A DNA stretch of 64,000 bases, from NCBI GenBank assembly GCA_964529305.1, contig CAZGUX010000238.1:1-64000 (forward strand). Direction: 5' to 3'. A program made the translations under genes and the position numbers. Below the pieces are notes generated by a model, which saw only the letters and a list, made by a program, of their open reading frames with translations, was not told the DNA's origin and made no database searches. Source of the stretch: CAZGUX01 sp964529305 (lineage in GTDB: Bacteria > Acidobacteriota > Terriglobia > Bryobacterales > Bryobacteraceae). Shown one piece after another: positions 1-9,738 of this stretch. Position 1 is the first letter of the stretch. Each line of letters begins with the position of its first letter.

Positions 1-215
1 CTTGGGCACCTCCGACCACGACGGCCGCAAATGGTGGCGCCGGCAAAGCGGCTCGCCCAAGGGCGGCGTCAATTGGGCCCCGAGGTTCTACGCCACCGAA
101 CTGGAGCCGACCGATTCCGACGCGATCCGGATGTATCTCTACTACGGGCCGGTGCGGGCGGGACTGTGCCTGAATCCAGCGAGTTACCGCTGGACGGGAA
201 CGGGCTTGCGGACGG
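1..215 (+). pseudogene. C-terminal remnant of a REP-associated (RAYT/IS200-like) transposase
   Basis: Frame 2 reads in from the left edge. Residues around 43-64 (bases 128-193) contain VRAGLCLNPASYRW, close to the NPVRAGLV..PEDYxWSS signature that ends RAYT transposases, preceded by an aromatic WAPRFY stretch like the FWQxxFY of that family. RAYTs are Y1 single-strand transposases that act on REP palindromes. The catalytic HUH and Tyr regions would lie outside the window. After the signature the frame runs on to 478 with no family-like sequence and an overabundance of Arg and Pro, so the original stop seems lost. It could also be chance similarity; the call rests on one motif. Confidence 0.4.
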
Positions 216-693
216 CGTGGCCGGACAGTTGGAAGCTGCAGGACCCGGGTTCTTGTGTCCAGGTGACCCCTTTCCAACCGCCGGAGAGGCCGGCCAACGG
301 GCAGGTCGACCTGGAGAAGATCTTCAGCCAAGCCTCGCGAAGCCGGATGGCGTTTTGCAGGGTCGTGGCGCGATTTGAGAGGCGACGTCCGACAGAGGCC
401 TCGTGCCGGATTGAACCGATGGCCCGCATCAAAATGGAATTATGTACCAATTCGGGATCGCTGCCGTGCGGCCCATAGTGACCGGATCGGCGGGTGGCGT
501 GAACTTGGAGACACCCCGGCCAGAGGTCGATGCGACCAGAGGGCGCTGCGGGTCCGCGGCCTTCCGGTCGTTCGATCTCGCGGGGTGCCGGTCGCGGTGC
601 AGGAAAAGACTTCCAGGTAACAGTCCGGTAACATGAGGTCGGTAGAGTGTTCTTCAGCCGGGCGCCCGGCGAGTTCAGAAAACGAGGAAGAAC
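216..693. other. Non-coding stretch upstream of the TPR protein
   Basis: No frame here gives a recognisable protein. A segment near 551-570 (GTCCGCGGCCTTCCGG) resembles the right arm of the palindrome at 4801-4827. Short repeated GGTAACA words lie at about 616 and 627, just before the next gene. I see no convincing -35/-10 pair. Confidence 0.5.
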
Positions 694-2100
694 ATGAAAC
701 GAACTCCATTGGCGGCCATCGCAATCCTGGCCGTCGCGACACTCATCACTCCCGCCTCCGCGCAAAGCCTTTCCGACCTGTTGCAGAAAGCCATCTATAC
801 CCAGGAAACCGTCGGCGATCTCGACGGCGCCATCCAACTCTACAGACAAATCGTCATCGCCTCCAAAGATACGCGCCCTTACGGAGCGCAGGCGCAATAC
901 CGGCTTGGCTTGTGCCTCCTCAAGAAAGGCAATCAGACCGAAGCCGTCAATGCCTTCAAATCGCTGGTGGAGCACTATCCCGAGCAGACCGACCTGGTGG
1001 CAAAGGCGCGCGAGCACCTCGCCGGCGGAATGGACCTGCTGCCCGCCCCGTGGACCGACGGCGAGATCCTGGATTTCCGCATGAAGGTGGGCAGCATGGT
1101 CGGGGCCACTCAGGTCTTCTCGGTGGATCGCGGCGCCGCCGATACCTGGCTGCTCAAGACATGCATGTACCTCGGGGTGGGAACCATGAACAGCCGCCTG
1201 GAGGTCCGGCGGGACAACATGCGGCCCGTTGAATCGTGGTACCGGAACTATCTCATGGGCACGGCGCATGCCGTCTACCAGGGCAACCTGGTCCGCGTCG
1301 AGCTAGCGGGAAAACCGGCAACCACTGTCAATCTGGAGGGTCCTGTCTACGACAACGATTCCTTCTACCATCTGATCCGGCGATTGCCGCTGGCGCCCGG
1401 CTACAAAACAACCATCGGCGTGATCTCTCCGTTGGGTGCCGTTCCGGTCAACATCACGGTCCAGGTGATCGGCCTCGAAGACGTCCAGACGCCGGTGGGC
1501 AAGTTCCAGGCATACAAAGTCGAGATGTCGGCAATGCGGCAGACCTTCTGGGTCGCCAACGAACCGAGGCGGCTTCTGGTGAAGTACGAGGCGGCGACCA
1601 TGACCGCCGAATTGTCCGGGATCCGCCAGCGTGACCGGCTGACGCCATCGAACTACGCCAATCCGGCAGGATACTCGGTAGAACTTCCGGCGGGTTGGCT
1701 GACGCAACCAATGCCGACCCCGGCAAAGGACATGGTGATGCTTTTGGATCCGGAAGCCACGGCCAATGTGCTCATCTGGTCCGGCGCAAAGGCCGCCGAG
1801 CCGGCAGCGTTCGAAAGCAGCCTGCGCAAAGAGGCGGACCAGGTCATCGAGAACCGGGTGAAGTCACTCCCCGACTTCAAAGTACGACCCTCGAGCTGGC
1901 AAACGCGGCAAATCAACGGGCGGCCCGCACTGAGTCTGATTGCCGACTACACGCCAATGAACAAAGCGACTGCCGAGTACATGACGTGGGTCCGCAACGA
2001 AAGCCTGATCACTCAGTTCCGCGTGATGTGCGACCCGGGCGACTTCGAAGTGATGCGCAGGCGGATGGATCCCATCATTGACACCATCCGGCTGAAGTAA
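694..2100 (+). CDS. Secreted TPR protein with DUF3108-like beta domain
   Basis: A 468-residue protein starting with a clear Sec signal peptide (basic MKRT, hydrophobic core, ASAQ cleavage region near residue 24). Residues about 40-115 hold tetratricopeptide-type helices (AIQLYRQIV, AQYRLGLCLLKKG, AVNAFKSLVEHYP) as in periplasmic YbgF-like scaffolds. Residues about 120-320 resemble the beta-rich DUF3108 fold (VESWYRNY, TPVGKFQAYKVE). The C-terminus may be a second small domain. The start is supported by GAGGAAG 6 bases upstream. The stop lies 6 bases before the sensor kinase, so the three genes probably form one operon and this protein may feed an envelope signal to the kinase. The exact role is unknown. 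Confidence 0.75.
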   Translation: MKRTPLAAIAILAVATLITPASAQSLSDLLQKAIYTQETVGDLDGAIQLYRQIVIASKDTRPYGAQAQYRLGLCLLKKGNQTEAVNAFKSLVEHYPEQTDLVAKAREHLAGGMDLLPAPWTDGEILDFRMKVGSMVGATQVFSVDRGAADTWLLKTCMYLGVGTMNSRLEVRRDNMRPVESWYRNYLMGTAHAVYQGNLVRVELAGKPATTVNLEGPVYDNDSFYHLIRRLPLAPGYKTTIGVISPLGAVPVNITVQVIGLEDVQTPVGKFQAYKVEMSAMRQTFWVANEPRRLLVKYEAATMTAELSGIRQRDRLTPSNYANPAGYSVELPAGWLTQPMPTPAKDMVMLLDPEATANVLIWSGAKAAEPAAFESSLRKEADQVIENRVKSLPDFKVRPSSWQTRQINGRPALSLIADYTPMNKATAEYMTWVRNESLITQFRVMCDPGDFEVMRRRMDPIIDTIRLK

Positions 2101-2106
2101 ACATCC

Positions 2107-4005
2107 ATGTGGAGACCGCTCAGCAGCAGGATTGGCCACGACACCAGCGCGTGGCCCGTCCTGCTGCTTTTGCTCGGGGCTGTATTGATTCCGACGGCGT
2201 GTGTGCTGTGGCTGTTGCAGGATGCCGCCGGTAGCCAGCAGATTCTGGCGCGGCAGCGGCTGGGGGAAGCCTACAGTAGCCAGATCGGGCTGTTCCGGCA
2301 GAATGTGGAGGCGTGGTGGGACAAGCGGCTGCTGGAGCTGGATCAGTGGGCCGAGCGGAATCCGGCCCCGGCCGTCTTTGCGCGAATCGCGCGAGAGGGC
2401 ATCGCGGACAGTTCGCTGATCTACAGTGCGGACAAACGGCTGGTCTATCCCGCAGGTCAGCCGCCGCCCGGTGCCGACCCGCTCGCCACCCATGCCGGGT
2501 GGAACCGGGCCCGCGACCTGGAAGGCAGTGATCCCTCTGGAGCGGCCGCCGCCTATGCCCATCTTGCCCGCGATACGATAGCCGGCGGACGTGCCCTGCA
2601 AGGCCAGGCGCGGTGCCTGATGGCCCTGCGCCGGCGCGAGAGTGTGGTCCAACTGGTAACGGAGCGGTTCGCCGGAAATCAGTTCGAGCGCGCGGCGGAT
2701 GTGCAGGGCCGGCTGATCGCCGCCGATCTGGAGTTACTGGCGCTGCGGCTGATCGGCAAGCCAGGGGATCCTCGTTTCGCCGTCCTGGCCGCTCGGCTGG
2801 CACGCCGTCTCGATGATTACGGCAACACGGCCATCGGGGCGCCGCAGCGGCGCTTCCTGATGTCCGAGTTGCGCTCGCTGGGACTGCCTGCCCCGCCTTC
2901 GTACGAAGCCGAACAGACCGCGTCGCGGTATCTGGAGAACGGACCGGATGGCGAGTGGTTCACGCTTCGCACGCCCAAAGGCCGCGTGGTCGTGTTGCTG
3001 CGCCCCGCCACAGCCCTTCGCCAGATCGCGGAGTTCGCCGGCGCCCAGCGTTTCCCCCAAGGCGTGCATGCCGTGGCGTTGCTGCCGGGAGCAAAGGCGC
3101 CCGGGTCCATTCTGACGGAGACGGCCGCCGGCCCGCGATTTCCCGGTCTGCGGCTGGCCCTGTGGTCGGCGGAGGCGGATCCGGCCGGGACTCTGGCGCA
3201 GGGCAGCGCACTGGCGTACTTCTGGGTAGGGCTGCTGGCGATCGCCACTACGGTGGTGCTTGCGCTGCTGGTGGCGCGGGCGATTCAACGCCAGATGCGC
3301 CTGGCTCGCCTCAAGACGGATCTGGTCGCTACCGTCTCCCATGAGTTGAAGACGCCCCTCGCTTCCATCTGCCTGCTCGTCGACACTCTTCTCGACGACC
3401 CTCAGCCCGACCCGGTCAAGACCCGCGAGTACCTGGAGTTGATCGCGAAAGAGAATGCCCGCCTCACTCACCTGATCGACAACTTCCTCACCTTCTCCCG
3501 AATGGAGCGGGGCCGCCGGAGGTTCGATTTCCGCGAGATGCGTCCGGAGGAGGTGGTCCACGCTGCCGCCGAAGCGATGCGCGAACGCTTCTCCGCGCCG
3601 GGTTGCCGCCTGGAGATCGAGATTGAGCCCGAACTGCCGGCGGTCTCCGCCGACGAGGGCGGACTCGTGACTACGCTCACTAACCTGCTGGACAACGCCT
3701 GGAAATACTCCGGCGACGAGAAGTGCGTCACGTTGCGCGCCTACCGCGACGGCAGCCAGGTCTGCTTCGCGGTGGAAGACAATGGAATCGGAATCCCGGC
3801 CCGCGAGACGCAGAAGATTTTCCGCAGGTTCTACCAGGTGGACCGTCGCCTGGCGCGGGAGCGCGGCGGCTGCGGATTGGGCCTTTCGATTGTCGAGTTC
3901 ATTGTCCGGGCCCACGGAGGATCGATCTCGGTGGCTTCTCAGGTCGGAAAGGGCAGCACGTTCACGGTCACGTTACCCGGAGTCACGCAAGGGGCCGGTG
4001 CATGA
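2107..4005 (+). CDS. Membrane sensor histidine kinase
   Basis: A 632-residue two-component kinase. A first membrane helix (about residues 17-38) is followed by a large extracytoplasmic region of about 330 residues with no recognised sensor fold. A second helix (about 370-393, FWVGLLAIATTVVLALLVA) leads straight into the HisKA dimerisation helix with the H-box SHELKTPL at about 413, with little room for a HAMP domain. The HATPase_c part shows the N-box DNAWKYS, the G1 box DNGIGIP, the F-box FRRFYQVD and the G2 box GGCGLGLS. Its TGA overlaps the ATG of the response regulator (ATGA, 4002-4005), which indicates coupled translation and a cognate pair. Confidence 0.93.
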   Translation: MWRPLSSRIGHDTSAWPVLLLLLGAVLIPTACVLWLLQDAAGSQQILARQRLGEAYSSQIGLFRQNVEAWWDKRLLELDQWAERNPAPAVFARIAREGIADSSLIYSADKRLVYPAGQPPPGADPLATHAGWNRARDLEGSDPSGAAAAYAHLARDTIAGGRALQGQARCLMALRRRESVVQLVTERFAGNQFERAADVQGRLIAADLELLALRLIGKPGDPRFAVLAARLARRLDDYGNTAIGAPQRRFLMSELRSLGLPAPPSYEAEQTASRYLENGPDGEWFTLRTPKGRVVVLLRPATALRQIAEFAGAQRFPQGVHAVALLPGAKAPGSILTETAAGPRFPGLRLALWSAEADPAGTLAQGSALAYFWVGLLAIATTVVLALLVARAIQRQMRLARLKTDLVATVSHELKTPLASICLLVDTLLDDPQPDPVKTREYLELIAKENARLTHLIDNFLTFSRMERGRRRFDFREMRPEEVVHAAAEAMRERFSAPGCRLEIEIEPELPAVSADEGGLVTTLTNLLDNAWKYSGDEKCVTLRAYRDGSQVCFAVEDNGIGIPARETQKIFRRFYQVDRRLARERGGCGLGLSIVEFIVRAHGGSISVASQVGKGSTFTVTLPGVTQGAGA

Positions 4006-4697
4006 GCCGCATCCTGATCGTGGAGGACGAGCCCGCGATGCTGCGCGGACTCAAGGACAACTTCCTCGCGCATGGGCATGAAGTGATCATCGCCACCGAT
4101 GGGCAGACTGGCATGGACCGGGCTCTGTCGGCGGACCCCGATCTGATCGTGCTCGACATCATGCTCCCGAAAGTGAACGGGTACGAGATTTGCCGCGCGG
4201 TGCGGGAACACGGCCTCGACATGCCGATTCTGATGCTCACCGCGAAGGGGCAGGAAGAGGACGTCGTGCTGGGCCTCAACCTGGGCGCCGATGATTGCGT
4301 CACCAAGCCCTTCCGCATTCGCGAACTGCTGGCGCGGGTCCATGCGTTGTTGCGCCGGCGCCAGACTTCCCCGGCGGAGCCCATCCGCTTTGGCGATTGT
4401 GAACTCGACCTGGAAGCGCACCGCTTTCACCGCGCCGGGCGGGAGGTGGAACTGACGGCCAAAGAGTTCGGCTTGTTGCGGCATCTGGCGTCCCACCCCG
4501 GCCGGGCGTTTACGCGCGACGAGATCCTGAATCACGTTTGGGGCAGTTCGATCATGGTGACGTCGCGAAGCGTCGACCGGTGCGTCGCGACCCTGCGTGC
4601 GAAGATCGAGTGCGATCCGGCGAAGCCACGGCTCATTGAAACGGTCCGCGACATCGGCTACCGCTTCGACCCGGGAGATGGGCAGGCGGGCACGTGA
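4002..4697 (+). CDS. OmpR/PhoB-family response regulator
   Basis: A 231-residue DNA-binding regulator. The receiver domain (about 1-120) has the acidic pair E8-D9, phospho-acceptor D52 in VLDIMLP, and the conserved VTKPF lysine. A winged-helix Trans_reg_C domain follows (about 135-228: ELTAKEFGLLRHLASHPG, SVDRCVATLRAKIE, IETVRDIGYRF). The start is the ATG of the ATGA overlap with the kinase. It is presumably phosphorylated by that kinase; its targets cannot be read from this sequence. Confidence 0.95.
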   Translation: MSRILIVEDEPAMLRGLKDNFLAHGHEVIIATDGQTGMDRALSADPDLIVLDIMLPKVNGYEICRAVREHGLDMPILMLTAKGQEEDVVLGLNLGADDCVTKPFRIRELLARVHALLRRRQTSPAEPIRFGDCELDLEAHRFHRAGREVELTAKEFGLLRHLASHPGRAFTRDEILNHVWGSSIMVTSRSVDRCVATLRAKIECDPAKPRLIETVRDIGYRFDPGDGQAGT

Positions 4698-4732
4698 CCG
4701 CGCGCTTTGACGAGCGCCTGCCGATCGCTCTG

Positions 4733-4827
4733 AACCGCGGCCGGAAGGCCGCGGACACGGCGTTGAGGGCAGAGGGCGCTTACCCGTTCGGGGCACGCAG
4801 GTCCGCGCGGCCTTCCGGCCGCGGTCG
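4733..4827. repeat. Long inverted repeat built from REP-like palindromes
   Basis: The left arm at 4733-4756 (ACCGCGGCCGGAAGGCCGCG core) is matched in reverse complement at 4801-4827 with one 2-base insertion, separated by about 45 bases. Each arm is itself nearly palindromic around GGAA/TTCC. The pair sits in the gap between the response regulator and the convergent threonine aldolase gene. It may work as a bidirectional terminator or be a REP/BIME-type element. No T-tract follows either side, which favours the repeat reading. Confidence 0.7.
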
Positions 4828-4880
4828 GATGAGCGGGGCGGCGATCCGGCGGGGACTGCCGCCGGCCGATCGAACGACCC

Positions 4881-5920
<1,040 letters not shown>

Positions 5921-5924
<4 letters not shown>

Positions 5925-7018
5925 TCGTGAATGAACTCCTCGAAGACTTCGTTTGAGAATAATACGCCGCGATCAGTGAGGCGCAACCGGTGGCCTTCCC
6001 GCGCCAGCAGGCCGCTTTCGAGAAAACGCGCGATGGGCTTTCCGAAACGGCTCAGGTCTTCCTCATCGGGCCGGACTCCCTCACTCAGGCGGAGCCCGAC
6101 AAAGAACTTCTCTTCCCGTGGCACCGCCGGAGAGGAGACGCTACGGGGGGCCTGGCCCGCCAGGCTCCGCTCGACGTACTCCTTCGGCGACTCTACATTC
6201 TGCCAGCGCAGGCCGGCATCGAAGGAGTGGGCGTCGGCGCCAAATCCGACGTAGGGTTCCAGCCGCCAGTATTTCAGGTTGTGCCGCGACTCCCATCCCG
6301 GCCTTGCGAAGTTGGAGATCTCGTAGCGCGGGATGCCGAGCGCGGCCAGGGTCTCGACGGCGTGCTCGTAGAAGTCCGCGATCTGGCCTTCCGGGGGCAC
6401 GTCGCCCGCCCCGTAGCGCACACCGCCCAGCAGCAACTCCTTACCCAACCGGCTATCGTCGTCGACTTCCAGCATGTACACCGATACGTGCGGAGGTTCC
6501 AGCCGCGCGATCCACTCGAGCGAGGCCTTCCACCCCGCCCAGGTCTGCCCGGCGAGGCCGGCGATCAGGTCGACGTTGAGGTTGCCGAGGCCGTTCTGGC
6601 GAAGCAGGCGCATCTCCCGCTCGACGATCTCCGGCGTGTGTTTGCGTCCCGTGCGCGCGATTTCGGCCTGAACGAACGACTGCACGCCGAGGCTGACGCG
6701 GTTGATACCGGAGCATCTCCAGGCGTCGATCCGCTCAGGCGTTACCGAGCCGGGGGCGGCTTCGAGTGTGGCCTCCGTCCAGTCGCTGCCTGGGATCAGC
6801 GCCATGGCTTCGGCCAGAAAGCCCGCATCCATCACGCTGGGCGTTCCACCGCCCCAATACACCGTCTCCGGCGTCCATGGCCAATCGGTCCCGCGGATCT
6901 CGCCGAGGAGCGCCCGCCGGTATTCCCCTTCGAGTTCCTTTGGGAACACTCCGGACGCAAAGTTGCAGTAGGTGCACTTCTGCGCGCAGAACGGATAGGA
7001 AAGGTAGACGCCTGACAC
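5921..7018 (-). CDS. hemW: HemW-like radical SAM protein (heme chaperone / CPO-like)
   Basis: A radical SAM protein with the 4Fe-4S motif CAQKCTYC (CxxxCxxC) about 15 residues from the start, then the family segment WGGGTPSV, and LGVQSF, NGLGNLNVDLIAGLAGQT and RYEISNFARPGWESRHNLKYW. These match HemW (often annotated oxygen-independent coproporphyrinogen oxidase), a heme-trafficking protein. The frame is open further upstream, but GTG 7018 is preferred because it lies 7 bases after the stop of the upstream redoxin and places the Cys cluster at the usual N-terminal position. The stop overlaps the ltaE start. Confidence 0.85.
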
Positions 7019-7025
7019 GAGCCAG

Positions 7026-7556
7026 CTACTTCTTTTTTGCGGGCGCTTTGGGAGCCGCCAGCAGGCGGTCGATTTCCGGGAACAAGGCATTGCCCTCGAA
7101 CACGTCCTTGGTTGCCGGACCGTACACGATATCGTTTCGGATCACGCCGTCGGCGTCGATGAAGAAGACGTGTGGGATGGGCAGGGACGGCGATTTCGGC
7201 CGCACGTACGAGTACGTCACCTGGCCGCAGTCGAACAGAATCGGGCTGTTGACTTTGTTATCGGCAATGAACTTGGCGACCCCGTTCTTGTCGCTCGGGG
7301 GATTGACCACCGAGAGAACAGCGATGCGATCGCCGTATTTCGCCTTGGCCTTTTCCAGAACCTTGGAGAACTCGGCGCAATGGGGGCAGGAGACCTGCAT
7401 GAAGTCGACCAGCAACAGCCGGCCCCGATAGTCGGCCGGTTCAAAGAACTTTCCTGACGAGTCCGGCAGCGTAAACCCGGGGGCGCGCTTGCCGACCAAC
7501 TCGCCGGCGCAGGCAAGAGTGAATGCGCAAAAAAAGAGCGCAGCCAAAGAACGCAT
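7026..7556 (-). CDS. Exported thioredoxin-fold redoxin (AhpC/TlpA type)
   Basis: A protein of about 176 residues beginning MRSLAALFFCAFTLACAG, an export signal that would be cut after ACA (a lipoprotein reading is possible but the lipobox is poor). The mature part has the redoxin pattern GKRAPGFTLPDSSG and the redox motif C57-P-H-C60 in a thioredoxin fold, ending in a Lys/Ala-rich tail. It probably acts as a periplasmic thiol reductase or peroxidase-like protein. The frame is open upstream, but ATG 7556 begins the signal peptide and sits 7 bases from an extended -10 box (TGTTACGCT, 7564-7572). It is the first gene of the redoxin-hemW-ltaE unit. Confidence 0.85.
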   Translation of the reverse strand: MRSLAALFFCAFTLACAGELVGKRAPGFTLPDSSGKFFEPADYRGRLLLVDFMQVSCPHCAEFSKVLEKAKAKYGDRIAVLSVVNPPSDKNGVAKFIADNKVNSPILFDCGQVTYSYVRPKSPSLPIPHVFFIDADGVIRNDIVYGPATKDVFEGNALFPEIDRLLAAPKAPAKKK

Positions 7557-7563
7557 GCCTACC

Positions 7564-7572
7564 AGCGTAACA
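7564..7572 (-). promoter_or_regulatory. Extended -10 box, leaderless-type, of the redoxin gene
   Basis: On the minus strand TG-T-TACGCT ends 7 bases before ATG 7556. No clear -35 and no Shine-Dalgarno are visible. The position implies transcription starting at or near the start codon. Confidence 0.5.
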
Positions 7573-7742
7573 TCGAGATTCCGGCCCCATTCGCTCCGCC
7601 TCAGATTCAGAAGGTGTAACAAAATCGTCCGTACACTCTCCGAGGGGCGATCCCCGCTGGCTGGCCCATCGGGCGAGCCCGGCGATGTCCTGGAGCGCAC
7701 GGCGTCAGCCGTGGGGTTGCCTTCCGCCGCGGACCCACTTCC

Positions 7743-9515
7743 TCAGTGGCGGGTGATGGTGAGCGAGCGCCAACTGGCGTTCCCAGTGGCGTCGCGGGCA
7801 CGGATGGTGATCCGGTTGATGCCGACGTAGAGGGGTAGTGCGGAAATGGTCCACTGGGTGACGCCTTCGGCGACTCCGGCGCCAGCAATGGAATTCGACC
7901 ATTCGATGACCCGGGCGGACGGGGACGCCGTACCCCGTATGGAGATCGAGGCCGAGTTGGTGGCCAGAACGGTATTGGCCGGGCTCAGGATTTGCAAATC
8001 CGGAAGGGCCGTGCCGCCCGCAGGCGGAGGCGGTGGGGTTTCGGTTCGTTGGACGACGGCCGTCGATGAGGCGGAGACACCTGCAGAGTCCAAGGCCGTG
8101 ATTGTGATGCGATTCTCGCCCGCGACGAGCGCGATCGAAGCAATCAGCCAGTCCTGGCTGCCGCTGGCCGTGCCGAAGCCGCCTTTCAAGTTGCTCCAGC
8201 TCACACGGTACGGTGCGACTCCGCCGGAGACGCTTCCGGCAAGAGCGATCGTCGCCGAAGTCGTGGACGTGACTGCCGGCGAGACCGTCACCAGGAGGGG
8301 ACCGGGCGTGGGGACCGGCGGCGGAACAGGTCCGGGAGAGGGATTCGCCTCGGGCGCTCCGTATAACTCGCGGATTCCCGCGAGGTCATCCTCCGTCAAC
8401 GCGAAGTGCCTTCGGTAGTAGGGATACATCACGCTGCCGGGTTTGTCCGAGTGCCCCAAGCCCAACGCGTGGCCCAGTTCGTGCAGCGTGACCGAGTACA
8501 GATCGATGCCGGTTCCGACGCCCCAGGCCTCGTCGGCGTCGAAGTGCATGTCGCCGGCGATGGGCTCCGGGTTGGGCGGCGACGGATAGAAGGTATGGGC
8601 CAGAACCCGGCTTGGCCCATCGAACGGATAGGCGTCCCCGTGCGTTCCCGCGGCAAAGAACAATGCAATCGTCCGAGCCGCATCCGCGCTCCCGGCAACC
8701 TGGAACCGTACGCGTGCGTTCTTCGACCATTCCTCGAGCGCTCGATGGATCTCCGCGAGCGCCGTCTCCGAAGACATTTTGTCGGTTAGGGGACCGAAGA
8801 GCACGCCCAACCGGACGTACCCGTCATCGTCTTTCGCCCAGCCCGCGCCGACTTTGACATACTGGCCGGCAAAGCCGCCTGCGGAGACCGCGCCGGCACA
8901 CGCGACCACCGGTTCGCCGTCCAGCAGTTCGCCCGACGCGGGAAAGATGTAGGCTACTTCGTCGAACACGGTCAGCCGCAGTACCTGCGCCGGATCCCCT
9001 TCCACCAGGACTTGGTGTAGCAGGAGATCGGGGTTCTCGTGAATCGCCAGACCGTAGGCGCGGATCACGCCGCGAAGGGCCTCCATGTTCACGTCGAGAT
9101 GGGCCTCGACAACGAAGGCCGCGATGCCGGAATTCGCTGAGATCTCCGCGCTGATCTTGTCCGAGACGGCCAGACGGTCCACCCACTCCGCGCCCGTGGC
9201 GCTCCAATCGGTCCCATCGGGAGCGGCCACCACAAAGCCCTGGTCCGGGATCGACCCCACGATCCGTAGACCGTGGCCGGTCAACCGTTCCGCATCGTCG
9301 ATGCCGGGCGGATGAGAGTAGCCCAGGAGGTAGTGCGCAAGACTTCCGCCCAACCGGAGCGGCCTCTGGCTCCCCTCAATCGCCGGGCCCGGCCCCACTC
9401 TTCGCGACTTTAGCTTGAGCCTGATTTCTTCGCCGGCCCGCGCGGTACTGCTGCCCCAACCGCAGGCAAACAGGATGGCGGCAGCCAACCAGCGACGTAA
9501 CGGCAAATGGGTCAC
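7743..9515 (-). CDS. Secreted matrixin-like zinc metalloprotease with Ig-like repeats
   Basis: A 590-residue exported protein; the signal peptide covers about residues 1-27 (hydrophobic core, ARA cleavage region). The central domain contains HELGHALGLGH (HExxHxxGxxH zinc ligands) followed by the SVMYPYY Met-turn, the metzincin/matrixin pattern (Peptidase_M10). The preceding 200 residues may act as a pro-region. After a Pro-rich linker come two beta-sandwich repeats (about 410-490 and 505-590), each with the W-x-I-x-[AS]-[IL]-x-L..G.NRITI pattern. It begins with GTG and lies divergent from the NHL-repeat gene. Its substrate is unknown; cell-surface or extracellular protein turnover is likely. 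Confidence 0.85.
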   Translation of the reverse strand: MTHLPLRRWLAAAILFACGWGSSTARAGEEIRLKLKSRRVGPGPAIEGSQRPLRLGGSLAHYLLGYSHPPGIDDAERLTGHGLRIVGSIPDQGFVVAAPDGTDWSATGAEWVDRLAVSDKISAEISANSGIAAFVVEAHLDVNMEALRGVIRAYGLAIHENPDLLLHQVLVEGDPAQVLRLTVFDEVAYIFPASGELLDGEPVVACAGAVSAGGFAGQYVKVGAGWAKDDDGYVRLGVLFGPLTDKMSSETALAEIHRALEEWSKNARVRFQVAGSADAARTIALFFAAGTHGDAYPFDGPSRVLAHTFYPSPPNPEPIAGDMHFDADEAWGVGTGIDLYSVTLHELGHALGLGHSDKPGSVMYPYYRRHFALTEDDLAGIRELYGAPEANPSPGPVPPPVPTPGPLLVTVSPAVTSTTSATIALAGSVSGGVAPYRVSWSNLKGGFGTASGSQDWLIASIALVAGENRITITALDSAGVSASSTAVVQRTETPPPPPAGGTALPDLQILSPANTVLATNSASISIRGTASPSARVIEWSNSIAGAGVAEGVTQWTISALPLYVGINRITIRARDATGNASWRSLTITRH

Positions 9516-9738
9516 TTACTTACCCGTATCGGTGAATGCCGCCGGTTCTTGAATCCGGCTCGCTACAGCCGGCAAAAGAGAAAGTGAGAACTTTTCCCCC
9601 GTGCGGGCACTACATAGACAAAGGCATCCGTCAGTGCCTCACGTGAATGTGAATCGGACGCGGGCGCAGGACCCCCCTGTCGCCCGCTCTTCCTTTTCAG
9701 GCACATGGGCTCGAGCGACGGGCGCGATGGAGGTTGGG

